Below, piece after piece: positions 55,877 to 64,000 of a DNA stretch of 64,000 nucleotides. The first letter of the stretch is position 1. Each line of letters opens with the position of its first letter. The translations under genes and the position numbers were made by a program. The notes below the pieces were generated by a model, which saw nothing but the letters and a program-made list of their open reading frames with translations, was not told the origin of the DNA and did no database searches. The DNA comes from Mucilaginibacter sp. (GTDB taxonomy: Bacteria; Bacteroidota; Bacteroidia; Sphingobacteriales; Sphingobacteriaceae), in the NCBI GenBank assembly GCA_031292485.1, contig JARLHA010000009.1, positions 1 to 64,000 of the forward strand, read 5' to 3'.

Positions 55877-57154
55877 TTAGTGGGCTGTCACCATCTCCAG
55901 TTCTTTAACCTTCAAATTTTTATACGCAAAATAGAATATATACGCAAAGCTTATTACCGGCACCAAATAGGCATACTGAATACTTGTCAAATCCGACACC
56001 TTACCCATTATTGGCGGAACAATAGCTCCACCGACAATTGCCATTATAACCAATGATGACCCTAGTTTTGTTTTCGAACCCAAACCGCGTATGCTTAATG
56101 AAAACACAGTGGGAAACATAATCGACATAAAAAATGCGACCCCGATTAAAGCGAATACCGAAATTTTGTTATGAAGCGTAACTGCAATTATCAACAGGAC
56201 AATATTGATCATGCAATAAGTAGCTAAAATTTTAACCGGGTTTACAAATTTCATTAAAAAAGTACCGCTAAATCTCCCTGCCATAAAACCAAGTGCGGCT
56301 GCGGTCAAAAACGCGGCTGCGGTTTTTTCTCCCATGCCTGCTTCCCTTTCAGAAAACCTGATGAAAAAACCCAATATGCCCGCTTGTGCCCCAACATAAA
56401 AAAACTCAGCAAATACCCCCATCCGTAATTGTTTTCTTGATAGTAAGGCAAATATTTTTTGAATCAGGGTATGCTTATGATCTTCCGCAGTTTCCAGGTC
56501 TTCTTCAATAATTTCAGGTAAAGGTTTCCTGAAAATAAGAATAGCGACCGTTAAAACCACCAATCCAATGATTAAATAAGGGATTTGGACAGATGATGCC
56601 TCCTTATTTAAGTATGTATTTAACTGGTCAGCTGTCATCCCTGCCTTTTGTGCGGGAGTTAACGTCTTTCCTGATAAAATAAATACGCCGCCAATTAACG
56701 GCGCAAGTGAAGCCGCCAGGCCGTTAAAAGACTGAGAAAAATTTAAGCGGTGAGTAGCCGTGGCCGGATCACCCAAAACAGTTATGTATGGATTGGCAGC
56801 AGTTTCCAAAAAAGCAGCTCCCGAAAACAATACAAACAATGCTGACAGAAAAAAGGCATAATTTCTGACAGAGGCCGCTGGATAAAACAAAAAGGCACCG
56901 CAGGCAAACAGTATCAGCCCTAAAAGAATACCTCCTTTATAGCCGTACTTCTTCATAAATAAAGCAGCCGGAATAGGCAAAATAAAATATGCCAGGTAGG
57001 AAGCAGAATCAACTAACGACGATTGAAGGTCGGTTAATTCACAGGCTTTTTTTAAATGCGGAATCAAAATGGGGTTAAGGTTTAAGGCTACACCCCATAA
57101 AAAAAACAAAGAGGTTATCAGCGCAATAGCATACAGGTTGTTATTTTTCGTCAT
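55877..57154 (-). CDS. fucP: L-fucose:H+ symporter
   Basis: 425 residues, twelve membrane helices of the FucP subfamily of MFS: ALITSLFFLWGVALNLNPIL, YLAYFILPIPAALFMKKYGYKGGI, FLETAANPYITVLGDP, NFSQSFNGLAASLAPLIGG. The asparagine/glutamate motif fits fucose permeases; related galactose/glucose permeases are possible. Between the lipoprotein and SDR genes on the same strand. Confidence 0.9.
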   Translation of the reverse strand: MTKNNNLYAIALITSLFFLWGVALNLNPILIPHLKKACELTDLQSSLVDSASYLAYFILPIPAALFMKKYGYKGGILLGLILFACGAFLFYPAASVRNYAFFLSALFVLFSGAAFLETAANPYITVLGDPATATHRLNFSQSFNGLAASLAPLIGGVFILSGKTLTPAQKAGMTADQLNTYLNKEASSVQIPYLIIGLVVLTVAILIFRKPLPEIIEEDLETAEDHKHTLIQKIFALLSRKQLRMGVFAEFFYVGAQAGILGFFIRFSEREAGMGEKTAAAFLTAAALGFMAGRFSGTFLMKFVNPVKILATYCMINIVLLIIAVTLHNKISVFALIGVAFFMSIMFPTVFSLSIRGLGSKTKLGSSLVIMAIVGGAIVPPIMGKVSDLTSIQYAYLVPVISFAYIFYFAYKNLKVKELEMVTAH

Positions 57155-57248
57155 GAAACAGAGTTAAAAAGTTTATAATTTAAAAACCGGTTGCTGCTCC
57201 AGGATTTTTACCTGTCACTTTAACCTTTAATTGGCGCCATGAAGATAA

Positions 57249-58481
57249 TTATTTAAATACAACTTGTATATCCTGCAACGAAATTCCTAAAGTTTTTAAT
57301 GAAATCTGGTTCAATTCGTCCTTATCACCCGTAAAATGAAACACGCTGTGCTTATGGGTCAGGCCTTCGCCCGGCTTTAAAAATGCTGCCGGCGACACAC
57401 TCTCTATCTCATAGAAGGGCCCCATCTGCGTTCCGTTAGCCAGCGGTCCGTCGTTGTAGGCGTTTACTGCATCGCCCGCAAAAGGGTCGCGGTCTGTGCG
57501 CCACTCCTGGTTCAGGTAGGTAGCTTTGGGGGCAACATCAAATTGGGCAATGGTAAGCACATTGTTTTCGGCATCATAGCTTCCGGCTATTTTCTTCGTG
57601 CGGTTAGGCGGCATACCCAGTTTTCCGCGCGATTTGCCATCTGCCTTAAATACTAAAATGCCGTTATTATATTTTACCCTGTCGGGAGGAATCTGCCCGA
57701 AATAATCAGTTGTGGCTATTTTGCCCGTTGCATCAATATCATAAGGCACCACTATTACCGTTTTTGGCGAAGGTGTAAACATATCCAGGTTCCATAAACA
57801 TGGCGCGCCCGTATTTTTATCCCATGGAAACGAGCTGGTATTGATGATAGTATTTGATGTACTGAAGGCAACCGATTTTATCTTATCGTCAAAATCTATA
57901 CCCAGTAATTTCTTTTCATCCGCAGGTTCCATGATCGCAATATCCCGGATAATGTTCATATTAAACATTACTCCCTGGTAATTCATTACCCTGGTTGTTT
58001 TGGTTAACGATGCTTTTTTATCAGTATTTGCGGTTAAGCGCCAGTTTTCAAAGTCGAACGCTGTGGGGGTATGCCAGTACGCAAATTCCATTTTTGTATG
58101 CGGTTTAAAAAAAACGGCAAACTTGCTGCCCTCGGGGCCTATCCATAGCCTGTCTTCTCCGCCATAAGCGTTCATATGCGGGTCCAGCGATTTTTGGGCA
58201 AAGGTTTTATAATTGATCCACCCGAAGCTTTTCCCGTTTTTACCATCGGCCGTCGAGGTAAAAACTTTTGCCTGGTATTTTGGCGAAACAATAATCTGCG
58301 AATTGCCGTCCTTGCTGTTCAAAACCACCACGCTGTCGCTTTGCTTTAAAAAATCAAGGTCGTAACCAAAAGTACCTTTGGCATATTCACTCTCAAATTT
58401 CGCGGCAGAAGGTTCTTTTTGTTCACAGGAGTTTAACAGCAAAATAGCCGGGGCTATTAACGCAAGCTTTATACCTTTCAT
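57249..58481 (-). CDS. DUF6786-like lipoprotein
   Basis: 410 residues, lipobox LLNSC with Cys19. The body is beta-rich (GGEDRLWIGPEGSKFAVFFK, LTHKHSVFHFTGDKDEL), like a mutarotase-type supersandwich. Found in deoxy-sugar catabolic clusters of this phylum. An epimerase role for fucose is possible; not proven. Confidence 0.65.
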   Translation of the reverse strand: MKGIKLALIAPAILLLNSCEQKEPSAAKFESEYAKGTFGYDLDFLKQSDSVVVLNSKDGNSQIIVSPKYQAKVFTSTADGKNGKSFGWINYKTFAQKSLDPHMNAYGGEDRLWIGPEGSKFAVFFKPHTKMEFAYWHTPTAFDFENWRLTANTDKKASLTKTTRVMNYQGVMFNMNIIRDIAIMEPADEKKLLGIDFDDKIKSVAFSTSNTIINTSSFPWDKNTGAPCLWNLDMFTPSPKTVIVVPYDIDATGKIATTDYFGQIPPDRVKYNNGILVFKADGKSRGKLGMPPNRTKKIAGSYDAENNVLTIAQFDVAPKATYLNQEWRTDRDPFAGDAVNAYNDGPLANGTQMGPFYEIESVSPAAFLKPGEGLTHKHSVFHFTGDKDELNQISLKTLGISLQDIQVVFK

Positions 58482-58507
58482 CTTATTTATGTTTAAAGAG
58501 ATTCAAC

Positions 58508-58611
58508 GCCTCACCTAAATCTTCTCCAAAGGAGAGGACTTTGAATTTTTTATCAATAAATTTACCGGGCTTCTTAAGCCCCTTTCTCCTGGAGAGGGAT
58601 TGGGGTGAGGC
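58508..58611. repeat. Dispersed inverted-repeat element
   Basis: Ends GCCTCACC and GGTGAGGC with further pairing (CTTCTCCAAAGGAGAGG, CTTTCTCCTGGAGAGG). 104 bases, no gene. Confidence 0.7.
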
Positions 58612-58627
58612 GGGACAAATATTCATC

Positions 58628-59488
58628 TTATTTATGTTTTGGGTTGATACCGATGGTATTAATCAAAGTGCCGATGCCGTCGATGCTGATCTCCACCACA
58701 TCGCCCTCCCGCAAGGTGAAATCTAAAGATGGAACCAGGCAGGTGCCAGTCATCAGGAAACAGCCGTTCGGAAAGTCCATCTCCCTGAATAAAAAGCCCG
58801 TTAGTTCAGTAAATGAACGTTTGATCTGCGATATCCTGGTTGAATCTTCATAAGCCGTTACTCCTTCCCTTTTGATCACCATATTTATTTTTGTTTCGCC
58901 GCTGACAGGTTTTGAAGTAACATACAAACAAGGCCCCAAACCGGCGCTTTTTTCGTATATTTTTGCCTGCGGCAGATAAAGCGCGTTTTCGCCCTCGATA
59001 CTCCTGGAACTCATATCATTCCCGCAGGTATAGCCCTGAATGTTTCCGTTGGAGTTGATGAATAACGTCAATTCAGGTTCAGGGACATCCCATGCCGAGT
59101 CCTTACGGATATAAACTACTTGCTTATGTCCCGAAACACGCGATGCTGTCGCTTTAAAAAACAGCTCCGGCCGTTCTGCATCATATACCCTGTCGTATAA
59201 ACTGGCCGCGCCCGAACTTTGTGATTCCTCCATCCGGGCATCACGGCTTTTTAAATAGGTTACCCCTGCCGCCCAAACTTCCTGGCTGCCGATGGGCGGA
59301 AATAGCGCATCGTCCTTCAGCCATTGTGCCTGTTCATCAGCAGCAATCGGTTGTCCGGTTTGGATTTTATTCAATAAATAGCCTTCAAGGCCATCCCTGT
59401 TGATCAGGGCATCCCAGGGTTCATCTATAAGGTAAAATTTGGACTCATAAGCAAGCAGGGCGCCGCTTTGGGTATGGTATAATTGCAT
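58628..59488 (-). CDS. Fumarylacetoacetate hydrolase-family protein (2,4-diketo-3-deoxy-L-fuconate hydrolase-like)
   Basis: 286 residues. FAH fold: [37 protein letters not shown] (metal ligands), [20 protein letters not shown]. The N-terminal 70 residues form a small extra domain. In the non-phosphorylating fucose path this enzyme cuts 2,4-diketo-3-deoxyfuconate to pyruvate and lactate. First gene of the minus-strand cluster. Confidence 0.85.
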   Translation of the reverse strand: MQLYHTQSGALLAYESKFYLIDEPWDALINRDGLEGYLLNKIQTGQPIAADEQAQWLKDDALFPPIGSQEVWAAGVTYLKSRDARMEESQSSGAASLYDRVYDAERPELFFKATASRVSGHKQVVYIRKDSAWDVPEPELTLFINSNGNIQGYTCGNDMSSRSIEGENALYLPQAKIYEKSAGLGPCLYVTSKPVSGETKINMVIKREGVTAYEDSTRISQIKRSFTELTGFLFREMDFPNGCFLMTGTCLVPSLDFTLREGDVVEISIDGIGTLINTIGINPKHK

Positions 59489-59863
59489 AAAGGAATTTAA
59501 AAAACAATTTTAGTAAACTCATAAGCTGTTCATTACAAAGCAGGCATCCTGCTTTGTAATAATTTCACCTGCAATTTACTTTTTCTGTTGATTTAAAATC
59601 CTATTACATCAAAATATTTACCTGCTCTTAAAATAAAAAAAAGGCGTTATCAAAAGTTTCTTAATGAGTAACGTAACCAAAATACATTTTTTTGAATGAC
59701 GGGCCTTTGTGATCATAGTGTTCTTTCTTCGTGTCCGTCGTGGTAAAAAAACCACAAGGGCATTAAGTATTCACGAAGATCATCAGGGCCAATAATTATT
59801 TTGTTTGCTTTTTCACTTCATCGCCTTTTGATACGCGCCCTTTTTGTTAAAAACATTTAATCA
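59489..59863. other. Intergenic region with a palindrome
   Basis: Perfect 13-base arms ATTACAAAGCAGG at 59532-59544 and CCTGCTTTGTAAT at 59548-59560. No gene seen. Further repeat-like words (CTTCGTGTCCGTCGTGG) occur near 59730. Confidence 0.5.
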
Positions 59864-61030
59864 CTAATTGCTTTCCTTTGGATCGACTAAGCTATAGGCA
59901 TTCCTGTTAGCCTTTACAAGCAATTTTATTGTGATAGGATATTTATCAGAAAAATGGAACAATGCGTTAAGCACAGCCGGCGGAGCCGAAGTATTAACTA
60001 CCGGTGTTACACTATTAATATCTACCCCAACCCGGTTCCCATCGTTACCAACAGTTTTGTAAGAATCAGGAATATATTTCATATAGTTAGCGCCGTTAAC
60101 CAGCCAGGGCGAAATAAAGATATGATCATACCATGATTTTGCGCCATCGCCCGTACCACAGGAATTAGGTACAGTGGCCAATGCCCTGGTGGTAGTTGTT
60201 AAAAATGGTGCAAACAAGCTGGTATTGTTTTCCCATTCGGCCGGATAGGTCACAGCCTTATCCGGATAAAACGGCGGGTCGCTCATCTTAGTAGTCGAAT
60301 CTGCCGAAGTGATTACCGACTGATAGCCGGCTTCAATACTGTTATGTGTATTAAAATCACCCATGTTTACCAGGTTAGGCAAGTAGGCAAATTTTGTCCT
60401 GAGATCCTTCATCTCCGTACTTACCTGTATGTCGCGCGATGTACTGGGTGACCCTGATTGCGTATGATTAACCAACACATACAAAAATGTAGTATCGCGA
60501 GTGATCTGGATATTGGGATCGTTGTAATAAAACTTGTAAAGGTCAAAGTCTGTAATATTTGCCTCAAGCGTTTCGGATTTTAAAAAAGTAAGCTTTTGCT
60601 TATTGTAAAACAGGGTTGCCATATTGGTAGCCCGCGCTGTATTGGTAGGCGTTATATAGGTATACTTCCCCGGGGAAACCAGGTTAAGCGCGTTATTTAC
60701 AATCCCTTCGGCCAGGTTGAACGGCGCGCCGGGTGTCGGGTCAAACGCTGCCATTTTTTCAAAGCTAAACAGGTCTGGCCGGATATATTTGATGATCGTT
60801 TTGAGGTAGTTGTTTAAAGTATCTGTACTTCCCTGGCAACCGTCACCATACTTTAATACATTGTACGCCATTACATTTATAGTATCAGTTTTATCAACGG
60901 TGTTGGGAAGCGGATCAGGGATAACTACCGGCTTAACCGGAACAACAACCCCGGCGTTTTTGGGAGATTTTGTGCAGGATGAAAAGAGCATCACCGCGGA
61001 AGCAAAAAAAATGATTAAAATGAATTTCAT
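59864..61030 (-). CDS. Endonuclease/exonuclease/phosphatase-fold lipoprotein
   Basis: Read from ATG 61030 (MKFILIIFFASAVMLF), 388 residues; lipobox FSSC with Cys19. EEP motifs: INVMAYNVLKYG, LFSFEKMAAF, VNHTQSG, NMGDFNTHN, WYDHIFIS. The final SDH of the family reads FSDKYPI, so Lys363 stands where the catalytic His should be. It may be inactive or use another residue. Neighbours: beta-helix lipoprotein and TonB receptor. Confidence 0.85.
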   Translation of the reverse strand: MKFILIIFFASAVMLFSSCTKSPKNAGVVVPVKPVVIPDPLPNTVDKTDTINVMAYNVLKYGDGCQGSTDTLNNYLKTIIKYIRPDLFSFEKMAAFDPTPGAPFNLAEGIVNNALNLVSPGKYTYITPTNTARATNMATLFYNKQKLTFLKSETLEANITDFDLYKFYYNDPNIQITRDTTFLYVLVNHTQSGSPSTSRDIQVSTEMKDLRTKFAYLPNLVNMGDFNTHNSIEAGYQSVITSADSTTKMSDPPFYPDKAVTYPAEWENNTSLFAPFLTTTTRALATVPNSCGTGDGAKSWYDHIFISPWLVNGANYMKYIPDSYKTVGNDGNRVGVDINSVTPVVNTSAPPAVLNALFHFSDKYPITIKLLVKANRNAYSLVDPKESN

Positions 61031-61061
61031 GCAGGTGTTTTTAATGAATCTTTGAAACAAA

Positions 61062-61106
61062 AAACCCCTTTTTATGACTTTCTGTTGCAGTCATAAAAAG
61101 GGGTTT
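61062..61106 (-). terminator. Terminator of the beta-helix lipoprotein gene
   Basis: 18-base perfect stem (AAACCCCTTTTTATGACT and complement) with nine-base loop; on the minus strand followed by TTTTTTGTTT. Confidence 0.85.
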
Positions 61107-61122
61107 AACTTTTTAACCGTGA

Positions 61123-62559
61123 TTAGTGCTGGTTACCAGTACCGTCAGACTGATAACAACCTGCATCTTTTCCAGGGCCGGTTATGCCACTTGAACCAAA
61201 AATAGGGTCAACTTTGATAGTGCCGTTTTGAGTAACAGTAATAGGCGAGAAACCTGTATAACCAATACCAATTGCCGGTGAACCAGACTGAAGATGGAAA
61301 TCAAAGCCGTCAACAGAAGCCTGGGTAGCAAAATTCATGTTAGGTAGCGGGTAGTTTTTAAACATCGGGTTGTTTTTGCCCACTAATGATGTACCATCAT
61401 AAGCCAAACCGAAAGTATAGGTTGCGCCTAATAAAGTATACATGTTTGGAATACCATTGTTTGTTGGATGTGTTACCACCGCCTGTGCAATTTTGGTTGG
61501 AACGATCTGATCAGCCTGTGCAACATTATCAACGTAATAGAAATTGTAACCGTAAGCAGTTTTGGTGATCGGACCAGTGCTGTGGCTTAAGGTATCAGCT
61601 AAATAAACCTTAGCCGTAACATTGTTACCACCGGCTATACGTACACCAAAATTACAATCAACAATAAGGTTATTATAAGCTAAAGCCCTGGAGTTATTTT
61701 CTACTTCGATAGAACCGCTGCGTGCTCCGTAGGTACCTGTATTTCTGAAACCACCGTTTACATAAGTATTGTTGTACATGGCAATCTGAGTCTGGTTACC
61801 CTGGGTACCAGGGTCATTGGCAGATTTTGTACCGTTAGTAGCGCCACCGATGATCAGGTTATAAGCCATATTACCTTGTGTTCCGCCTTTTGCGTTAAAG
61901 CCGTCGCCGCCAGTACCACCACATTTTTCCAAGGTATTTCTCATCATGTTGATGGTACCGCCATAGAAACGTACCGCATCATCAGGTCCGCCGTAGATCC
62001 ATGAATCTTCCATAACAAATAATCCTGTTGGATTTTGCCAGTAAACAATGTACTGATCACCGGTTGAAGGGCCAGTAAACGGAGGTGCAACAAGACCTGC
62101 ACCGCCAAAGTCAAGGTGAGTCCATTTAAGTACTAACAAAGGACAGGTTTTATCGCAATAAATACCACCCCAACCGCCAACGTAAGCGGGGTCAGTAGCA
62201 GCATTTGAAGCACCTGTTGTTTTTGTTTTTGAAGGATCCTGAATGATGATAGGAGCAGCTTTAGTACCGATACTTAATAAAATACCTTTTACGATAAAGT
62301 TTGAACCGTTCAACACTTTTACGGTCACACCCTGCTGGATCAACAAAGTATCACCAACATTGATGGTAACATCGCCTGAAATTGTATAAGTAGTATTGGC
62401 TAACATGGTACCTTTAATTGCTCCTGCTAGTGGCGTAGCTGCGCTTACTGACTGACCAACCTTGTACAAAGGAACGGAAACGACAACCTTATCTTTCTTG
62501 CTGCATGATGCCAAAGCACCTAGCATAAGCAAGGATAAAGCGATTCTTAAATTTTTCAT
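61123..62559 (-). CDS. Right-handed beta-helix lipoprotein, unknown function
   Basis: 478 residues. Lipobox LASC with Cys19. The chain has repeated short strand-turn units (TYTISGDVTINVGDTLLIQQ, MMRNTLEKCGGTGGDGFNAK, AYNNLIVDCNFGVRIAGGNN), typical of a parallel beta-helix. No catalytic motif recognised. Encoded directly after a TonB-dependent receptor, so perhaps a surface-exposed binding partner. Confidence 0.8.
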   Translation of the reverse strand: MKNLRIALSLLMLGALASCSKKDKVVVSVPLYKVGQSVSAATPLAGAIKGTMLANTTYTISGDVTINVGDTLLIQQGVTVKVLNGSNFIVKGILLSIGTKAAPIIIQDPSKTKTTGASNAATDPAYVGGWGGIYCDKTCPLLVLKWTHLDFGGAGLVAPPFTGPSTGDQYIVYWQNPTGLFVMEDSWIYGGPDDAVRFYGGTINMMRNTLEKCGGTGGDGFNAKGGTQGNMAYNLIIGGATNGTKSANDPGTQGNQTQIAMYNNTYVNGGFRNTGTYGARSGSIEVENNSRALAYNNLIVDCNFGVRIAGGNNVTAKVYLADTLSHSTGPITKTAYGYNFYYVDNVAQADQIVPTKIAQAVVTHPTNNGIPNMYTLLGATYTFGLAYDGTSLVGKNNPMFKNYPLPNMNFATQASVDGFDFHLQSGSPAIGIGYTGFSPITVTQNGTIKVDPIFGSSGITGPGKDAGCYQSDGTGNQH

Positions 62560-62629
62560 AATAAATTTTTTGAGGGGTTAAAAAATGATAATTAATTGAT
62601 TGTTTACTGATGTATTTATTTGTTGTTGT

Positions 62630-64000
62630 TTAAAATTTGAACTTGAAGCCAATTAAAAACCTGGCGTAATACTTGTCATTTTCGATAGTGGCATAGTTTG
62701 GACTTTCCTGAAATGGCAGTTTACTATTTCCGCTATAGGCCTGGTTAGGCTGTTTTACAAATAATTCGTAAGGCGTATTTAATAAATTGTTGACCTTTAT
62801 GTAGATAATATAATGCTGGTTAAATTCCTTTTGGGCTGAAAAATCGACGTTGGTTGTTGGCCTCTCCCAATTATCAAGGTTTTTGTATAACGACAAAAGG
62901 TCAATCCTTTCACCTGTATAAACTAGAGCCAGTTGAGCATCAATACCATTTTTTGTGTTTTTATAAAGCACGGAAACATTAGCTACGTTTGCCGCCTGAC
63001 CTTGTAATGGCCTTGGCTGGTTTACCATTATGCTGTGGTAGCTATTGTCGGCAGGATCGGTGTATTGGAATATTTTTGATGAATTTACCAGGGAATGGGT
63101 ATATGTATAATTCCCGGCTATCCCTATGCTACCAAAAAACTTGCGGAAAACAGCCTCAAATCCATAATTATGTGCTGTACCGAAGTTTGCCGGCGAAAGT
63201 GTGTAGCCCGCAGCAAAACCGGTTGTAACCACAGCATATTCAATCGGGTCTACAATGGTTTTAAAGAAACCGCCCACCATAAACTGGTCGAGCCCGTTCG
63301 GAAACAGCTCGTACCTGAAGTCGTAATTATCGATTTTTGAATGCTGTAAATTGGGATCACCGGTAGTAGGAAAATTATCTTGCCCTGCTCCTGTGTTATC
63401 AACATATGGCACCAGATCTGAAAAAGCGGGCCGCAGGATCGATTTAAAATAAGAAGCCCTAAGGTTAGATTTACCCGTCAACGCATATTTTAAATTAATG
63501 CCCGGTAAAAAATCCATATACGAGATGGTAGCAGACTTTCCGGCAATGGTTACAGGTAGCGAAGAAACAAACGACTGATAGGTATTTTCAACCCTTATGC
63601 CAAAAACTGCGTCAAAACGGTCGCCAATAAAATATTTGGCTTCGCCATAACCTGCCTGCACATTTTCAGTAAGGGTGTATACTCCCCCATTACTCGCTGC
63701 ATTGCCTAAAGCGTCGCTAGCTGGCTGAAATTCAAATTTTGCACCAGGAATGGAAGTATATTGCTCATAGGTAGAATTAGCGTCGGATATGTAGTTTAAG
63801 TTATAAATGTTATCAAAGTTATCCCTTGTTTTATGCCTCTCCATACCGCCGATGCTGATTATTGTTTTATTACCCGCAATAGTTGCCCGGTAATGCAAAT
63901 TCAGGTACGCCGATATATCTTTGTCAGTATTATGTTCCCATTGCCTGCTCTCAGGCCGAACCTGTAGCGGTCCATAGGTTACGGAAGTTGCAGTACCTGT
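62630..64000 (-). CDS. TonB-dependent receptor, C-terminal part
   Basis: Open from the window edge in the minus direction. The visible 456 residues are outer-membrane beta-barrel strands: LRASYFKSILRPAFSDLVPY, GFEAVFRKFFGSIGIAGNYTYT, the C-terminal NLLNTPYELFVKQ and an aromatic end RFLIGFKFKF. The plug and signal peptide lie outside. Substrate unknown. Upstream of the beta-helix and EEP lipoprotein genes, likely one unit. Confidence 0.9.
   Translation of the reverse strand, partial: TGTATSVTYGPLQVRPESRQWEHNTDKDISAYLNLHYRATIAGNKTIISIGGMERHKTRDNFDNIYNLNYISDANSTYEQYTSIPGAKFEFQPASDALGNAASNGGVYTLTENVQAGYGEAKYFIGDRFDAVFGIRVENTYQSFVSSLPVTIAGKSATISYMDFLPGINLKYALTGKSNLRASYFKSILRPAFSDLVPYVDNTGAGQDNFPTTGDPNLQHSKIDNYDFRYELFPNGLDQFMVGGFFKTIVDPIEYAVVTTGFAAGYTLSPANFGTAHNYGFEAVFRKFFGSIGIAGNYTYTHSLVNSSKIFQYTDPADNSYHSIMVNQPRPLQGQAANVANVSVLYKNTKNGIDAQLALVYTGERIDLLSLYKNLDNWERPTTNVDFSAQKEFNQHYIIYIKVNNLLNTPYELFVKQPNQAYSGNSKLPFQESPNYATIENDKYYARFLIGFKFKF

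Overview
The window looks like a chromosome segment of a Bacteroidota bacterium of the Sphingobacteriaceae type (Mucilaginibacter or Pedobacter-like). This is judged from the SusC/SusD pair under an ECF sigma/FecR system, a fused MurF-alanine racemase, TAnnTTTG-type promoters, many short palindromic intergenic repeats, and the overall protein style. No database search was possible, so the genus is inference. No transposase, integrase, phage gene, rRNA or CRISPR array was seen; two tRNAs are present.

Layout. (1) 1-777: the end of a NUDIX-type arabinose regulator, a possible operator, and a frameshifted 5' relic of ribulokinase. (2) 778-14803: a glycan utilisation locus: ECF sigma, FecR, SusC with STN domain, SusD, GH89 alpha-N-acetylglucosaminidase, a HGSNAT-like membrane acetyltransferase, a GH28-like enzyme, myo-inositol oxygenase and mannonate dehydratase. 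Together these suit a target holding GlcN(Ac), uronic acid and myo-inositol, and the head group of plant glycosyl inositol phosphoceramides fits all three. That is the most interesting hypothesis of the window. (3) 15161-18592: small proteins, an erythromycin-esterase homologue, an alpha/beta hydrolase and a phosphoribosyltransferase. (4) 18786-33559: tRNA-Leu and tRNA-Gly, recX, murF-alr, DUF502 protein, two tandem MFS exporters, a TlpA-like protein, LOG protein, a sodium symporter, recR, GT2, a PIN toxin pair and an SDR.

(5) 33629-38660: an inward-rectifier potassium channel and a trp operon with a complete attenuator (leader peptide with three Trp codons, antiterminator, terminator), but only trpD, trpF, trpB and trpA follow; trpE, trpG and trpC are absent. 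(6) 38837-46149: threonylcarbamoyl-AMP synthase, YceI, a Rieske oxygenase, an Imm26-like protein, a metallophosphatase and two exported or unusual proteins. (7) 46718-52304: two large paralogous periplasmic TPR proteins. (8) 52508-59488: a minus-strand L-fucose-type catabolic cluster (GH172-like, lactonase, SDR, FucP, lipoprotein, FAH-family hydrolase), broken by repeat elements. (9) 59864-64000: an endonuclease/exonuclease/phosphatase-fold lipoprotein with a changed catalytic motif, a beta-helix lipoprotein and a TonB-dependent receptor cut by the window edge.

Several families of short inverted-repeat elements lie between genes and sometimes reach into gene starts.
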